Assembly: GCA_020849035.1 (NCBI GenBank)
Contig: JADLHC010000152.1
Span: 1-33,431 of the forward strand
Direction: 5' to 3'
Origin: Planctomycetia bacterium
GTDB taxonomy: Bacteria > Planctomycetota > MHYJ01 > WSZJ01
Length of the DNA stretch: 33,431 nt
The notes beneath the pieces are model-generated. The model made no database searches. It had not been told where the DNA came from and saw only the letters and a list, made by a program, of their open reading frames with translations. Within the stretch, counting starts at the first letter, position 1, and every line of letters starts with the position of its first letter. The position numbers and the translations under genes were made by a program. Below are positions 23,453 through 30,634 of the stretch, piece after piece.

Positions 23453-24961
23453 ATGTCCCCGGAAACCCTCTACCTCTTCCGCCACGCCGTCCTCCGCGAC
23501 GCCGCCTACCAGCTCCAGCTCCCCGGCGATCGCGCGCGGCTGCACGGACGGGCGCTCGAGGCGATCGAGAGTCTCTGCGGCGGGCGCGCCCCCGAGGCCC
23601 CCGCCCTCGGGCCGGGCGCGCAGGCGAAATTCCCGGAGCACGGCACCGACGCGTTCGCGGAAGAGCTGTTCGGGCACGCGAAGCTCTCCGGGGCGCCCGC
23701 GTCGCTCGTCCTGCGGTATCTCCGGCGCGGCGCCGCGACGGCCGCCGCGCGGTATCGGAACGAAGCGGCGCAGGCGCTCTGGGAGAACTTCGCCCGGCTC
23801 GCCGACGGCGTCCCCCGCGCGGAGGCGCTTCGCCGCGCCGGCCTCTGCGCGTGGATCCGCGGGGCGCGCGCCGACACCGAGCGGCTGTACCGCGAATCCG
23901 CCGCCGTCTTCGACGCATGCGGCGAGGCCGGCGCGGAGGCCGCCGTGCTCGCCAGCATCGCCAACCTCTTCCGCGAGACCGGGCGGCCGGCGGAGGCGCG
24001 GGAGGCGCTGGATCGCGGCCTGGAGCGGGCGCGCGCGGCCGGGGACGCGCGGGCCGAGGGGCTGCTGCTGAACAACCTCGGCGCCCTCCTCTGGAGACAG
24101 GGAGCGCCGGAGGCCCGGGAGGTCCTCCACCGGGCGCTGCGCCGGAACCAGGAGGCGGCCAACCGCGGCGGGGAAAGCAGCACCCGCGAACTCCTCGCGA
24201 TCCTCCACGAGGAGGCGGGGCGGATGCAGGAGGCGGAGCGCTCCTACCTGGAAGCGCTGGCCATCGCCCGGTCGCTCGGCGACAGCCACGCCGAGGCGAA
24301 CATCAGCGACAACATGGCCAGCTTCGCCGCCGGCCTCGGCCGCCACGACGAGGCAAGGCAGCGCTACGAGGCGGCTCTCGCGATCCACCGCGAGCACGGG
24401 AACCGTCGCGGCGAGGCTGCGACGCTCGGGAACCTCGCCCTGCACCTCAACGCCACCGGCCGCGCGGCGGAGGCGGAGGAGATGCTCGTGCGCTCCCTGG
24501 CCCTGCTCCGGGAGTCGGGCCACCGGATCGTCGAGGGGGTGATGCTCGGCAATCTCGGGACCCTGCTCCACGATTCCGGCCGCATCGACGCCGCCGCCGA
24601 CACGTACCTGCGAGCGCTCGCCATCCTCCGCGAGGTCCAGGAGCGCCGCACGGAGGGGTTCGTCCTCGGCTCGCTCGCCTCCCTGCGGCGCGACCAGGGC
24701 CGCCTCGAGGAAGCCGATGGGCTCTTCCGGGAAGCGCTCTCCCTCCACCGGCGGACGGCCAACCGCCGGTACGAAGGAACGCACTCCTGCGGGCACGCGC
24801 TGTGCCTCGTCGCGCTGGGTCGCGCGGCGGAAGCGGCGGCCGCGTGGCGCGCGGGCGAGGAGATCCTCCGCGACTTCGAGTCGGAGGAGCAGCGGGAGGC
24901 GCGTCGGGGGCGGATGCGGGAGGCGTGTGCGGCGGAAGGGGTTGAGGAGTTGATGGGTTGA
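23453..24961 (+). CDS. TPR paralog F (8 repeat units)
   Basis: This is a 502-residue protein. The N-cap (1-156) starts MSPETLYLFRHAVLRDAAYQ, nearly identical to paralog G over the first 20 residues. HGTDAFAEELFGHAKL replaces the usual DPFAEELAxHARL. Eight TPR units occupy 157-475; the second is 39 residues, the others 40. The C-cap (476-502) includes MREACAAEGV and ends EELMG, encoded by the downstream octamer repeats, which also contain the TGA stop. It lies in a self-contained block: octamer arms and TAGACT before it, octamer arms after it. There is no Shine-Dalgarno; the bases before the ATG are CCGTCCCC. Confidence 0.88.
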   Translation: MSPETLYLFRHAVLRDAAYQLQLPGDRARLHGRALEAIESLCGGRAPEAPALGPGAQAKFPEHGTDAFAEELFGHAKLSGAPASLVLRYLRRGAATAAARYRNEAAQALWENFARLADGVPRAEALRRAGLCAWIRGARADTERLYRESAAVFDACGEAGAEAAVLASIANLFRETGRPAEAREALDRGLERARAAGDARAEGLLLNNLGALLWRQGAPEAREVLHRALRRNQEAANRGGESSTRELLAILHEEAGRMQEAERSYLEALAIARSLGDSHAEANISDNMASFAAGLGRHDEARQRYEAALAIHREHGNRRGEAATLGNLALHLNATGRAAEAEEMLVRSLALLRESGHRIVEGVMLGNLGTLLHDSGRIDAAADTYLRALAILREVQERRTEGFVLGSLASLRRDQGRLEEADGLFREALSLHRRTANRRYEGTHSCGHALCLVALGRAAEAAAAWRAGEEILRDFESEEQREARRGRMREACAAEGVEELMG

Positions 24962-25051
24962 TGGATTGAGAAGGAGCATGGGTTGGGGCTTCGGGGACAT
25001 CGCGCCGTACACTCGCGCTCTCAACCCCTCAACCCATCAACCCGCCAACCC
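24939..25051. repeat. inverted octamer arms with TACACT spacer
   Basis: The left arm is GGGTTGAG, GAGTTGAT, GGGTTGAT, GGATTGAG (24939-24970). The right arm is CTCAACCC, CTCAACCC, ATCAACCC, GCCAACCC (25020-25051). The spacer (49 bases) has TACACT (25008-25013) with TTGGGG 19 bases upstream as a possible -35. The stop of paralog F (24959-24961) is inside the left arm. Confidence 0.9.
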
Positions 25052-25059
25052 GCCCTCCC

Positions 25060-26346
25060 ATGTCCCCGGAAACCCTCTACCTCTTCCGCCACGCCGTCCT
25101 CCGCGACGCCGCGTACCAGCTCCAGATGCCGGCGGAGCGCGCGCAGCTCCACGCGCTGGCGTTTGCGGCGCTCGAGGAGCTGTTCGGCGGGCGGCCGCGA
25201 GACGCCGCACTGGACCCTCGGGACGGCTTCCCGGAGGTCGCGCACACCACCGACGCCGTGTCCGGGGACCTGGCGGAGCACGCGCGCCTCGCCGGCGACG
25301 CGTTCGCCGCGGCGCGGCCCCTCTACCTGCGCCGCGCGGCCCAGCTCGCGGTCCGCCGGTTCCAGCTCGCCGACGCCGGGCGCCTCTGGCTCGAGCTCGC
25401 GGCGGAGGCGAAGGGCGCGGAGCGCGGCGAGGCCCTGCGCATGGCGGGCGCGCTGGCCGAGCTCGCCGGCCGGCCGCGCGACGCCGTGCGCTACTGCGAG
25501 GACGCCGCCGCCGCGTTCCGCGAAGCCGGCGTCCCGTCGCTCGAAGGAAGGGCCCTCGGAAGCGTCGCCGGCGCGAAGATGGCGCTCGGGGACCTCGCCG
25601 AGGCGGAGCGGCTCCTCGAAGCGGCGCTCGCCGCGCTCCGGGCTTCGGGAAGTCGCAAGGCGGAAGGGATCGCGCTGGGGAACCTGGCGGAGGTCTACAT
25701 GGAAACGGGCCGCCCGGAGCTCGCGGAGCGGACGCACGAGCAGGCCCTCGCCATCCACCGCGAAACCGGCAACCTCCGCTCGGAAGGCGTCGCCCTCGGC
25801 AACCTCGCCGTCGTGCACGCCCGCGCCGGCCGCCACGACGCCGCCACGGCGTGCCTCGAGCAGGCGCTCGCCCTCCACCGCCGCTCCGGGGACCGGAAGT
25901 TCGAGGCCAAGGCCGTCGGCGACCTCGCCGGGATCCACTGGCTGACCGGCCGCCTCGACGAAGCGGCGCGCACCTACGACGCCGCGCTCCGCCTCGCCCG
26001 CGAGTACGGCCTCAAGCAGATCGAGGCCCTCGTGCTCGGCAACGTCGCGTCCCTCGAGGCCGCGCGGCGACGCCCCGCTTCCGCCGCCGCCACGCTCGAA
26101 GACGCCCTCGCCCTCGACCGCCAGTCCGGCAACCGCCGCTTCGAAGGCCTCCACCGCTGCACCCTCGCCGCCGTCCTCGTCGACCTCGGCCGCGCCGACG
26201 AAGCCCGCGCCCAATGGTCCGGAGGCGCTGCGCTCCTCCGCCACGTCGGCGACACCGCGGAGCTCGCGCGCTGCGAGGCCTCGATGCGGGCGGCGTGCGG
26301 GAAGGCGGGGGTGGCGGAGTTCGGGGTTGAAGGGTTGATGGGTTGA
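25060..26346 (+). CDS. TPR paralog G (6 repeat units)
   Basis: This is a 428-residue protein. The N-cap (1-156) starts MSPETLYLFRHAVLRDAAYQ. Its second patch is weakened (HTTDAVSGDLAEHARLAG), but YLRRAAQLAVRRF and the ERGEALRMAG helix are kept. Six exact 40-residue TPR units (157-396) follow; the second and third are near consensus. The C-cap (397-428) contains MRAACGKAGVAEF and ends GVEGLMG, encoded by the octamer repeats. It is flanked by octamer boundaries on both sides. The DNA around the first 60 bases of the ORF is almost the same as in paralog F, which indicates recent duplication or gene conversion of the boundary plus N-terminus. Confidence 0.88.
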   Translation: MSPETLYLFRHAVLRDAAYQLQMPAERAQLHALAFAALEELFGGRPRDAALDPRDGFPEVAHTTDAVSGDLAEHARLAGDAFAAARPLYLRRAAQLAVRRFQLADAGRLWLELAAEAKGAERGEALRMAGALAELAGRPRDAVRYCEDAAAAFREAGVPSLEGRALGSVAGAKMALGDLAEAERLLEAALAALRASGSRKAEGIALGNLAEVYMETGRPELAERTHEQALAIHRETGNLRSEGVALGNLAVVHARAGRHDAATACLEQALALHRRSGDRKFEAKAVGDLAGIHWLTGRLDEAARTYDAALRLAREYGLKQIEALVLGNVASLEAARRRPASAAATLEDALALDRQSGNRRFEGLHRCTLAAVLVDLGRADEARAQWSGGAALLRHVGDTAELARCEASMRAACGKAGVAEFGVEGLMG

Positions 26347-26451
26347 TAGGTTGATGGGTTGAGAACGGCCGGGCACGGCCACGTACACTCGCACCCCCCG
26401 CCCCTCGCCCCTGTCCCTCCTCAACCCATCAACCCATCAACCCATCAACCT
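26324..26451. repeat. inverted octamer arms with TACACT spacer (longest copy)
   Basis: The left arm has five units (GGGTTGAA, GGGTTGAT, GGGTTGAT, AGGTTGAT, GGGTTGAG; 26324-26363). The right arm has four (CTCAACCC, ATCAACCC, ATCAACCC, ATCAACCT; 26420-26451). The 56-base spacer contains TACACT (26384-26389), 19 bases after TTGAGA in the last left unit, a plausible -35/-10 pair. The stop of paralog G (26344-26346) is inside the left arm. GCCGTCCCC then ATG 26461 follow, as in paralog F. Confidence 0.92.
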
Positions 26452-26460
26452 GCCGTCCCC

Positions 26461-28092
26461 ATGTCCGCGGAGACCGCCTACCTCTTCCGCCACGCGCTCC
26501 TCCGCGACGCCGCGTACCAGCTCCAGATGCCCGCGGACCGCGCGCGGCTGCACGGGCTGGCCCTCGACGCCGTCGAGGACCTTCACGGCGGCCCGGCGCC
26601 CGAACCGCCGCGCGGCGCGGAATCGGGACAGGCGGGGACGCACGCGACCGACCCGTTCGCCGAGGAGCTCGCCGGCCACGCCAAGGCTGCGGGGCGGACC
26701 GCGCCGCGCCTCCGCTACCTCCACCGCGCGGCGCTCTTCGCCCTCCGCCGGCACCGCGTCGAGGCGGCCGGGCGCAACTGGACGGCGCTGGCCGACGAGC
26801 ATGCGGGACTGCCGGCCGCGCGCGCCCGGGAGCAGGCCGGAATGTGCGCGTACTACCGGGGCGGGATGCAGGAAGCGGAGGCCTTGCTGACGCAGGCGAG
26901 GGAGCAGTTCCGCGCGATGGGCAACGAGGAGGGCGATGCGGCCACGACGGCGGAGCTCGGCACCGTCTGCATGTCCACCGGCCGCGACGCGCAGGCGATG
27001 GAGCTGTTCGAGCAGGCGCTGGCGTCGGACCGCCGGCGCGGCGACCGCCGCCAGGAGGGCGTCGCGCTGGGGCACATGGCGCTCGCCTGCCAGTATGCGG
27101 GCCGGCTCGAGCGCGCGGAGCGCCTGTACGAAGAAGCGCTTGCGATCCACCGTGAGTCCGGCAACCGGACGAGCGAGGGCGTCGAGCTCGCGAACCTCTC
27201 CGTCGTCTTCGAGGCCACGTGCCGGCGCGCGCAGGCGAAGGACACGGCGCGCCAGGCGATCGAGATCCACCGCGCCTGCGGCGACCTGCGCCGCGAGGCC
27301 TACGCCCTCGGCAACCTCGGCGCGGCGCTTCACTCCCTCGGCGAATTCGAGGAAGCGGAGCGGACGTTCCGCCGGGAGCTGGAGATCCTGCAGGAGATCG
27401 GCGACCGGCGCACGTTCGGGATCGCGCTCGTGCAGCTCGCCGTCCTGGCCCGGGCGACGCGCCGGCCCGCGGAGGCCGAGCGGCTCTACCTCGAGGCGAT
27501 CGCCATCCATCGCGAGACCGGGAACCCCCGCTCCGAGGCGATCGTCCTCGGCAACCTCGCGAACCTCCACGCCGCCGCCGGCCGCCTCGACCGCGCCGAG
27601 CCTCTCTTCCGGCAGTCCCTCGCCCTTCACCGCCTCGTCGGCGACCGCCGCGCCGAGGCGCTGGTGACGATGAATCTCGCGGAAGCGTGCGTGCTGCTGG
27701 GCCGCGCGGAGGAGGCGGAGCGGTCCTTCGAGGCGGCGCTCGCCCTCGTGCGGGACCTCCGCAACGTCCGCCTCGAGGGCACGGCCCTCGGCGGCCTCGC
27801 GCGCCTCTACCGCGACACCGGCCGCCCGGCGAAGGCTCTCGACGCCTTCCGCGACGCCGAGGCCCTCCTCGACCGCGCCGGGGACGGCCTCATGAAAGGC
27901 GTCGTCGTCTGCGAACGCGCGCTCGCCCTCGTCGGCCTGCGCCGCCGAGACGAGGCCGTCGCCGACTGGCGCCGCGGACGCGCCCTCCTCGAAAGCAACC
28001 GCAGCACGCTGGACCTCGACCGCCTGCGCGCCGCGATGCCGGCGGCGTGCGCGAAGGCGGGGATGGAGGCGCTCGACCGGGAGGACCCGTGA
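26461..28092 (+). CDS. TPR paralog H (9 repeat units)
   Basis: This 543-residue protein is the longest member. The N-cap (1-153) begins MSAETAYLFRHALLRDAAYQ and contains HATDPFAEELAGHAK. Nine exact 40-residue TPR units occupy 154-513. The C-cap (514-543) has MPAACAKAGMEAL. ATG 26461 is set by the octamer boundary and the family N-terminus; an in-frame ATG at 26359 lies inside the repeat and is not used. Its TGA overlaps the GTG of paralog I (GTGA), so H and I form a coupled pair, unlike the other members, which have individual boundaries. Confidence 0.88.
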   Translation: MSAETAYLFRHALLRDAAYQLQMPADRARLHGLALDAVEDLHGGPAPEPPRGAESGQAGTHATDPFAEELAGHAKAAGRTAPRLRYLHRAALFALRRHRVEAAGRNWTALADEHAGLPAARAREQAGMCAYYRGGMQEAEALLTQAREQFRAMGNEEGDAATTAELGTVCMSTGRDAQAMELFEQALASDRRRGDRRQEGVALGHMALACQYAGRLERAERLYEEALAIHRESGNRTSEGVELANLSVVFEATCRRAQAKDTARQAIEIHRACGDLRREAYALGNLGAALHSLGEFEEAERTFRRELEILQEIGDRRTFGIALVQLAVLARATRRPAEAERLYLEAIAIHRETGNPRSEAIVLGNLANLHAAAGRLDRAEPLFRQSLALHRLVGDRRAEALVTMNLAEACVLLGRAEEAERSFEAALALVRDLRNVRLEGTALGGLARLYRDTGRPAKALDAFRDAEALLDRAGDGLMKGVVVCERALALVGLRRRDEAVADWRRGRALLESNRSTLDLDRLRAAMPAACAKAGMEALDREDP

Positions 28093-28880
28093 ACGCCGAA
28101 GGCGCGTATCTGTTCCGGCACGCGCTCCTGCGCGACGCCGCCTACCAGCTCCAGATGCCGGCGGACCGCGCGCGGCTGCACGCCGTCGCGGTCCAGGCCC
28201 TGGAAGCGACCTGTGGCGGGCGTCCGCCGGAGATGCCGCCTCTCGACGCCGCCGACGCGCAGGCGTTCCGGCCGCACCCGTCCGACCCGTGGGCGCGGGA
28301 GCTCGCCCGGCAGGCGGCGATGGCGGGAGCGGATCCCGGCGTCCCCCCCGGGGTCGTGACGCTGTACCTGCGCCGCTCGGCCACCCTGGCGGACCGGGGC
28401 CGCCAGCCGGAAGCCGCCCTGGAGGCGTGGGAGGCGTTCACGGAGCGCACGACCGGCGCGGACAGGGCCGAAGGCGAGCTCAACGCCGGGCAGGCGGCGA
28501 CGGCCATGGGGCGCAACCCCCACGCCGAGAAGCTCTTCCTCTCCGCCGCCCGGACGTTCCGGGAGCTCGGCGACGCGCGCCGCGAGGCGGTCGTCACGGG
28601 GAACCTCGCCAGCCTCTACATGGACACCGGGCGCCTTGCCCGCGCCCTCGAGATTCACAGGAGCCTCGGCAACCGCGCGTTCGAGGGAAGCGTCCTCGGC
28701 GGGCTGGCCCTGATGCGCGTGCGGCAGCACCGGCAGCCGGAAGCGCGGTCGCTCTGGGCGGACGCGATGTCGTGCCTGCGCGCCGTCGGCCGGCCGGACA
28801 TCCGGGCCGACCTCGAAGCCTCGATGCGCGGGACCTGCCGCGAGGCGGGCGTGCCGGCCCTGGACGCGCCGGGGGCGTGA
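28089..28880 (+). CDS. TPR paralog I (truncated, 2 repeat units)
   Basis: This 263-residue protein starts at a GTG overlapping the stop of paralog H. The N-cap (1-160) is complete: (GTG)NAEGAYLFRHALLRDAAYQ, HPSDPWARELARQA, and a TPR-like ADRAEGELNAGQ stretch. The first repeat unit is only 33 residues: after TGRLARAL the usual second helix is shortened by seven residues. One 40-residue unit and a C-cap-like end (MRGTCREAGVPAL) follow. Downstream DNA still encodes recognisable TPR sequence, so the gene appears to have been shortened recently. It closes the array. Confidence 0.8.
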   Translation: MNAEGAYLFRHALLRDAAYQLQMPADRARLHAVAVQALEATCGGRPPEMPPLDAADAQAFRPHPSDPWARELARQAAMAGADPGVPPGVVTLYLRRSATLADRGRQPEAALEAWEAFTERTTGADRAEGELNAGQAATAMGRNPHAEKLFLSAARTFRELGDARREAVVTGNLASLYMDTGRLARALEIHRSLGNRAFEGSVLGGLALMRVRQHRQPEARSLWADAMSCLRAVGRPDIRADLEASMRGTCREAGVPALDAPGA

Positions 28881-29063
28881 GGCGCGGAAGCGGAGGCGAC
28901 GGCGCAGGAGGGGCTGGCGATCCTGCGAAGCGTCGGCGACCGCCGCAACGAGGGGATCGCGCTCGGGACGCTGCGCCGTCTTCAACCTGCGCCCCGACGT
29001 CGCGCGGGCCGAGCAGGCCTACGAGGCCGCCCTCCTCCGCTCCCTGCGCGCCGTGCTACCATG
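28881..29063 (+). pseudogene. decayed TPR fragment
   Basis: Directly after the stop of paralog I, and in the same frame, the DNA reads EATAQEGLAILRSVGDRRNE and then GIALGT, a good TPR unit. After about 28967 the similarity continues in another frame (DVARAEQAYEAALLRSL) up to a TGA at 29061-29063. It has no start codon context and one frameshift. It is the remnant of a further member or of the original end of paralog I. Confidence 0.75.
29057..29062 (+). promoter_or_regulatory. leaderless -10-like TACCAT before hicB
   Basis: TACCAT ends 6 bases before ATG 29069, with GACGGC between, the same layout as before paralog C. This would give a leaderless hicB mRNA. Confidence 0.45.
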
Positions 29064-29068
29064 ACGGC

Positions 29069-29380
29069 ATGAAACCCGGCGTCCACGCGCGAAAGCCCTC
29101 CGACGACCGCTCCCGGAACCGCAATCGCCGGCCCTCCCGGCCCCCCACCGTGTACAAGGCCCTCTTCGATCCCCAGCCCGAGGGCGGCTACACGGTGACG
29201 GTCCCCTCGTTGCCGGGCTGCATCTCGGAGGGCGACACGTTCGAGGAAGCGCTCGCCAACATCAAGGAGGCGATGGCGCTCTACGTCGAGTCGCTCGCCG
29301 CCGACGGCCGCCCCGTCCCGCCGGAATCCCGGCTCGTCGTCGAGATCGAAAGCCCGAGTGGCCCGCCTTCCCGCCGTTAG
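29069..29380 (+). CDS. hicB: HicB family antitoxin
   Basis: This is a 103-residue protein. After a basic Arg/Ser-rich lead (1-27) it has the HicB core, a partial RNase-H-like fold: VYKALFDPQPEGGYTVTVPS, then LPGCISEGDTFEEAL and NIKEAMALYVESL. HicB proteins bind and neutralise the HicA RNase and usually repress their own promoter. Here the C-terminus (ESRLVVEIESP) lacks an obvious added DNA-binding domain, so repression may depend on the basic N-terminal lead. The gene order hicB-hicA is the reverse of E. coli but common elsewhere. Its last 23 bases overlap hicA. The ATG lies 6 bases after a -10-like box. Confidence 0.85.
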   Translation: MKPGVHARKPSDDRSRNRNRRPSRPPTVYKALFDPQPEGGYTVTVPSLPGCISEGDTFEEALANIKEAMALYVESLAADGRPVPPESRLVVEIESPSGPPSRR

Positions 29381-29576
29381 CGCGCGCCAGGTCGTCGCCG
29401 CGCTGCGCAAGATCGGCTTCGAGCCCGATCGCCAGAAAGGGAGCCACCGGATGTTCAAGAAGGGCCCCCTCCGCGTAACGGTCCCGATGCACCGCGGCGA
29501 CATGAAACGAGGAACGCTGGGCGCGATCATCGAGGCGTCGGGCGTCACTGAAGCGGAGTTCCTCTCGTTGCTCTGA
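29358..29576 (+). CDS. hicA: HicA family mRNA interferase toxin
   Basis: This 72-residue protein has the double-stranded-RNA-binding-like HicA fold. The first helix is ARQVVAALRKIGFE. The strand that follows carries QKGSHRMFKKG with the catalytic His30, and the rest contains VTVPMHRGDMKRGTLGAIIE, typical of the family. It cleaves mRNA when free of HicB. The start is GTG 29358, inside the end of hicB, which ensures coupled synthesis with the antitoxin first. The length matches the usual 60-80 residues and all key positions are present, so the toxin should be functional. Confidence 0.9.
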   Translation: MARLPAVSARQVVAALRKIGFEPDRQKGSHRMFKKGPLRVTVPMHRGDMKRGTLGAIIEASGVTEAEFLSLL

Positions 29577-29979
29577 ATCGGGCTTTTGCCATTCCAAAGC
29601 CTCCGCCAGCCTCGCCGTTTTCTTGCTCCAGCCCCTCCCCCACGTTTCACTCCCCCCATGACCCCCGCCACGCTCGACCCCACCCCCATCCTCCAGACCG
29701 CCTTCGGCTTCTGGAACTCCAAAGTCCTCCTCACCGCCGTCGAGATGGGCGTCTTCACCCGCCTCGGCCCCTCCGGCCGCCAGTCCGGCGCCGACCTCGG
29801 CAAGGCCCTCGGCCTCCACCCCCGCGGCATCTCCGACTTCCTCGACGCGCTCGTCGCCATGAAGTTCCTCGGGCGCGACGGCGACGGCCCCAGGTCCCTC
29901 GCCTTCAACACCCCCGAGGGCGCCCTCTTCCTCGACGAGAAGAGCCCCGTTCCGATCCTGGGCCGTCGCCCTTCTTCAG

Positions 29980-30102
29980 GGAGCCGGCGAGAGAAGCGAG
30001 CGACGGCGAGCGGCCGGGGCGAGCGAAGCGCCGCCGCAGCCGTTCGCGGCGGCGCGAAGCGAGGTCCGGCCGCCGACGGCGCTCGATTCTCACGCCCGCT
30101 CC
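29980..30102. repeat. palindromic element, copy 1 (123 bp)
   Basis: The 23-base ends (29980-30002 and 30080-30102) are inverted repeats with few mismatches. Inside lies a second palindrome with GCCGCCGC paired to GCGGCGGC around a short loop. It is the same length as copy 2 and closely similar throughout; similarity continues about 20 bases further upstream (from about 29961). It sits inside the methyltransferase reading frame and, being 41 codons long, is read through without a stop. Confidence 0.85.
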
Positions 30103-30511
30103 AGCCCCAGAACGAGGAGAAGTACGGGCAGAAGGGGATTTTCGAGGCGCTCTACCCCGACCCGGCGAAGCTCGAGCAGTTCCTGGGCGCCATGACCGGC
30201 CTCTCGCGCATCAACTTCGAGGCCTTCGCCGCCCGGTTCGACTTCACGAAATACAAGACGCTCTGCGACGTCAGCGGCGCGACCGGCCTCCTCGCGATCG
30301 AGGTCGCGAAGAGGCTCCCGCACATGACGTGCACGTCCTTCGACCTGCCCGCCGTCGCGCCGGTCGCGAAGAAGTGCATCGCCGCCGGGGGCGTAAGCGA
30401 GTTCTGCAGAAGCCGAGGAGCGGCGTGAGCAGACCCGTTGAACGGCCGGACAGCTACGCCGCCGCGTGGGCAGGCGCCGTCTTCACTCTGACGGGCCGTA
30501 GCCGTTTTCCG

Positions 30512-30634
30512 GGAGCGGGCGAGAGAATCGAGCGACGGCGAGCGGCCGGGGCGAGCGAAGCGCCGCCGCGGCCGTTCGCGGCGGCGCGCAGCGAGGTCCG
30601 GCCATCGACGGCGCTCGATTCTCTCGCCCGCTCC
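30512..30634. repeat. palindromic element, copy 2 (123 bp)
   Basis: The 23-base terminal inverted repeats are perfect (30512-30534, starting GGAGCGGGCGAGAG, and 30612-30634). Nested inside are GGCCGG/CCGGCC (30544-30549 and 30598-30603) and an 11-bp perfect stem GCGCCGCCGCG/CGCGGCGGCGC (30560-30570 and 30577-30587). The whole can fold into one long structure. It has no coding capacity for a transposase, so it is a non-autonomous element. About 85 further foreign-looking bases precede it. Confidence 0.88.

Noticed and set aside
26359-26460. Upstream ATG 26359 for paralog H
   Set aside because: It lies inside the octamer repeat and spacer; the conserved family N-terminus starts at 26461.
29586-29657. 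Longer methyltransferase start at 29586
   Set aside because: The added residues come from a C-rich and decamer-like non-coding stretch; ATG 29658 begins the conserved domain.
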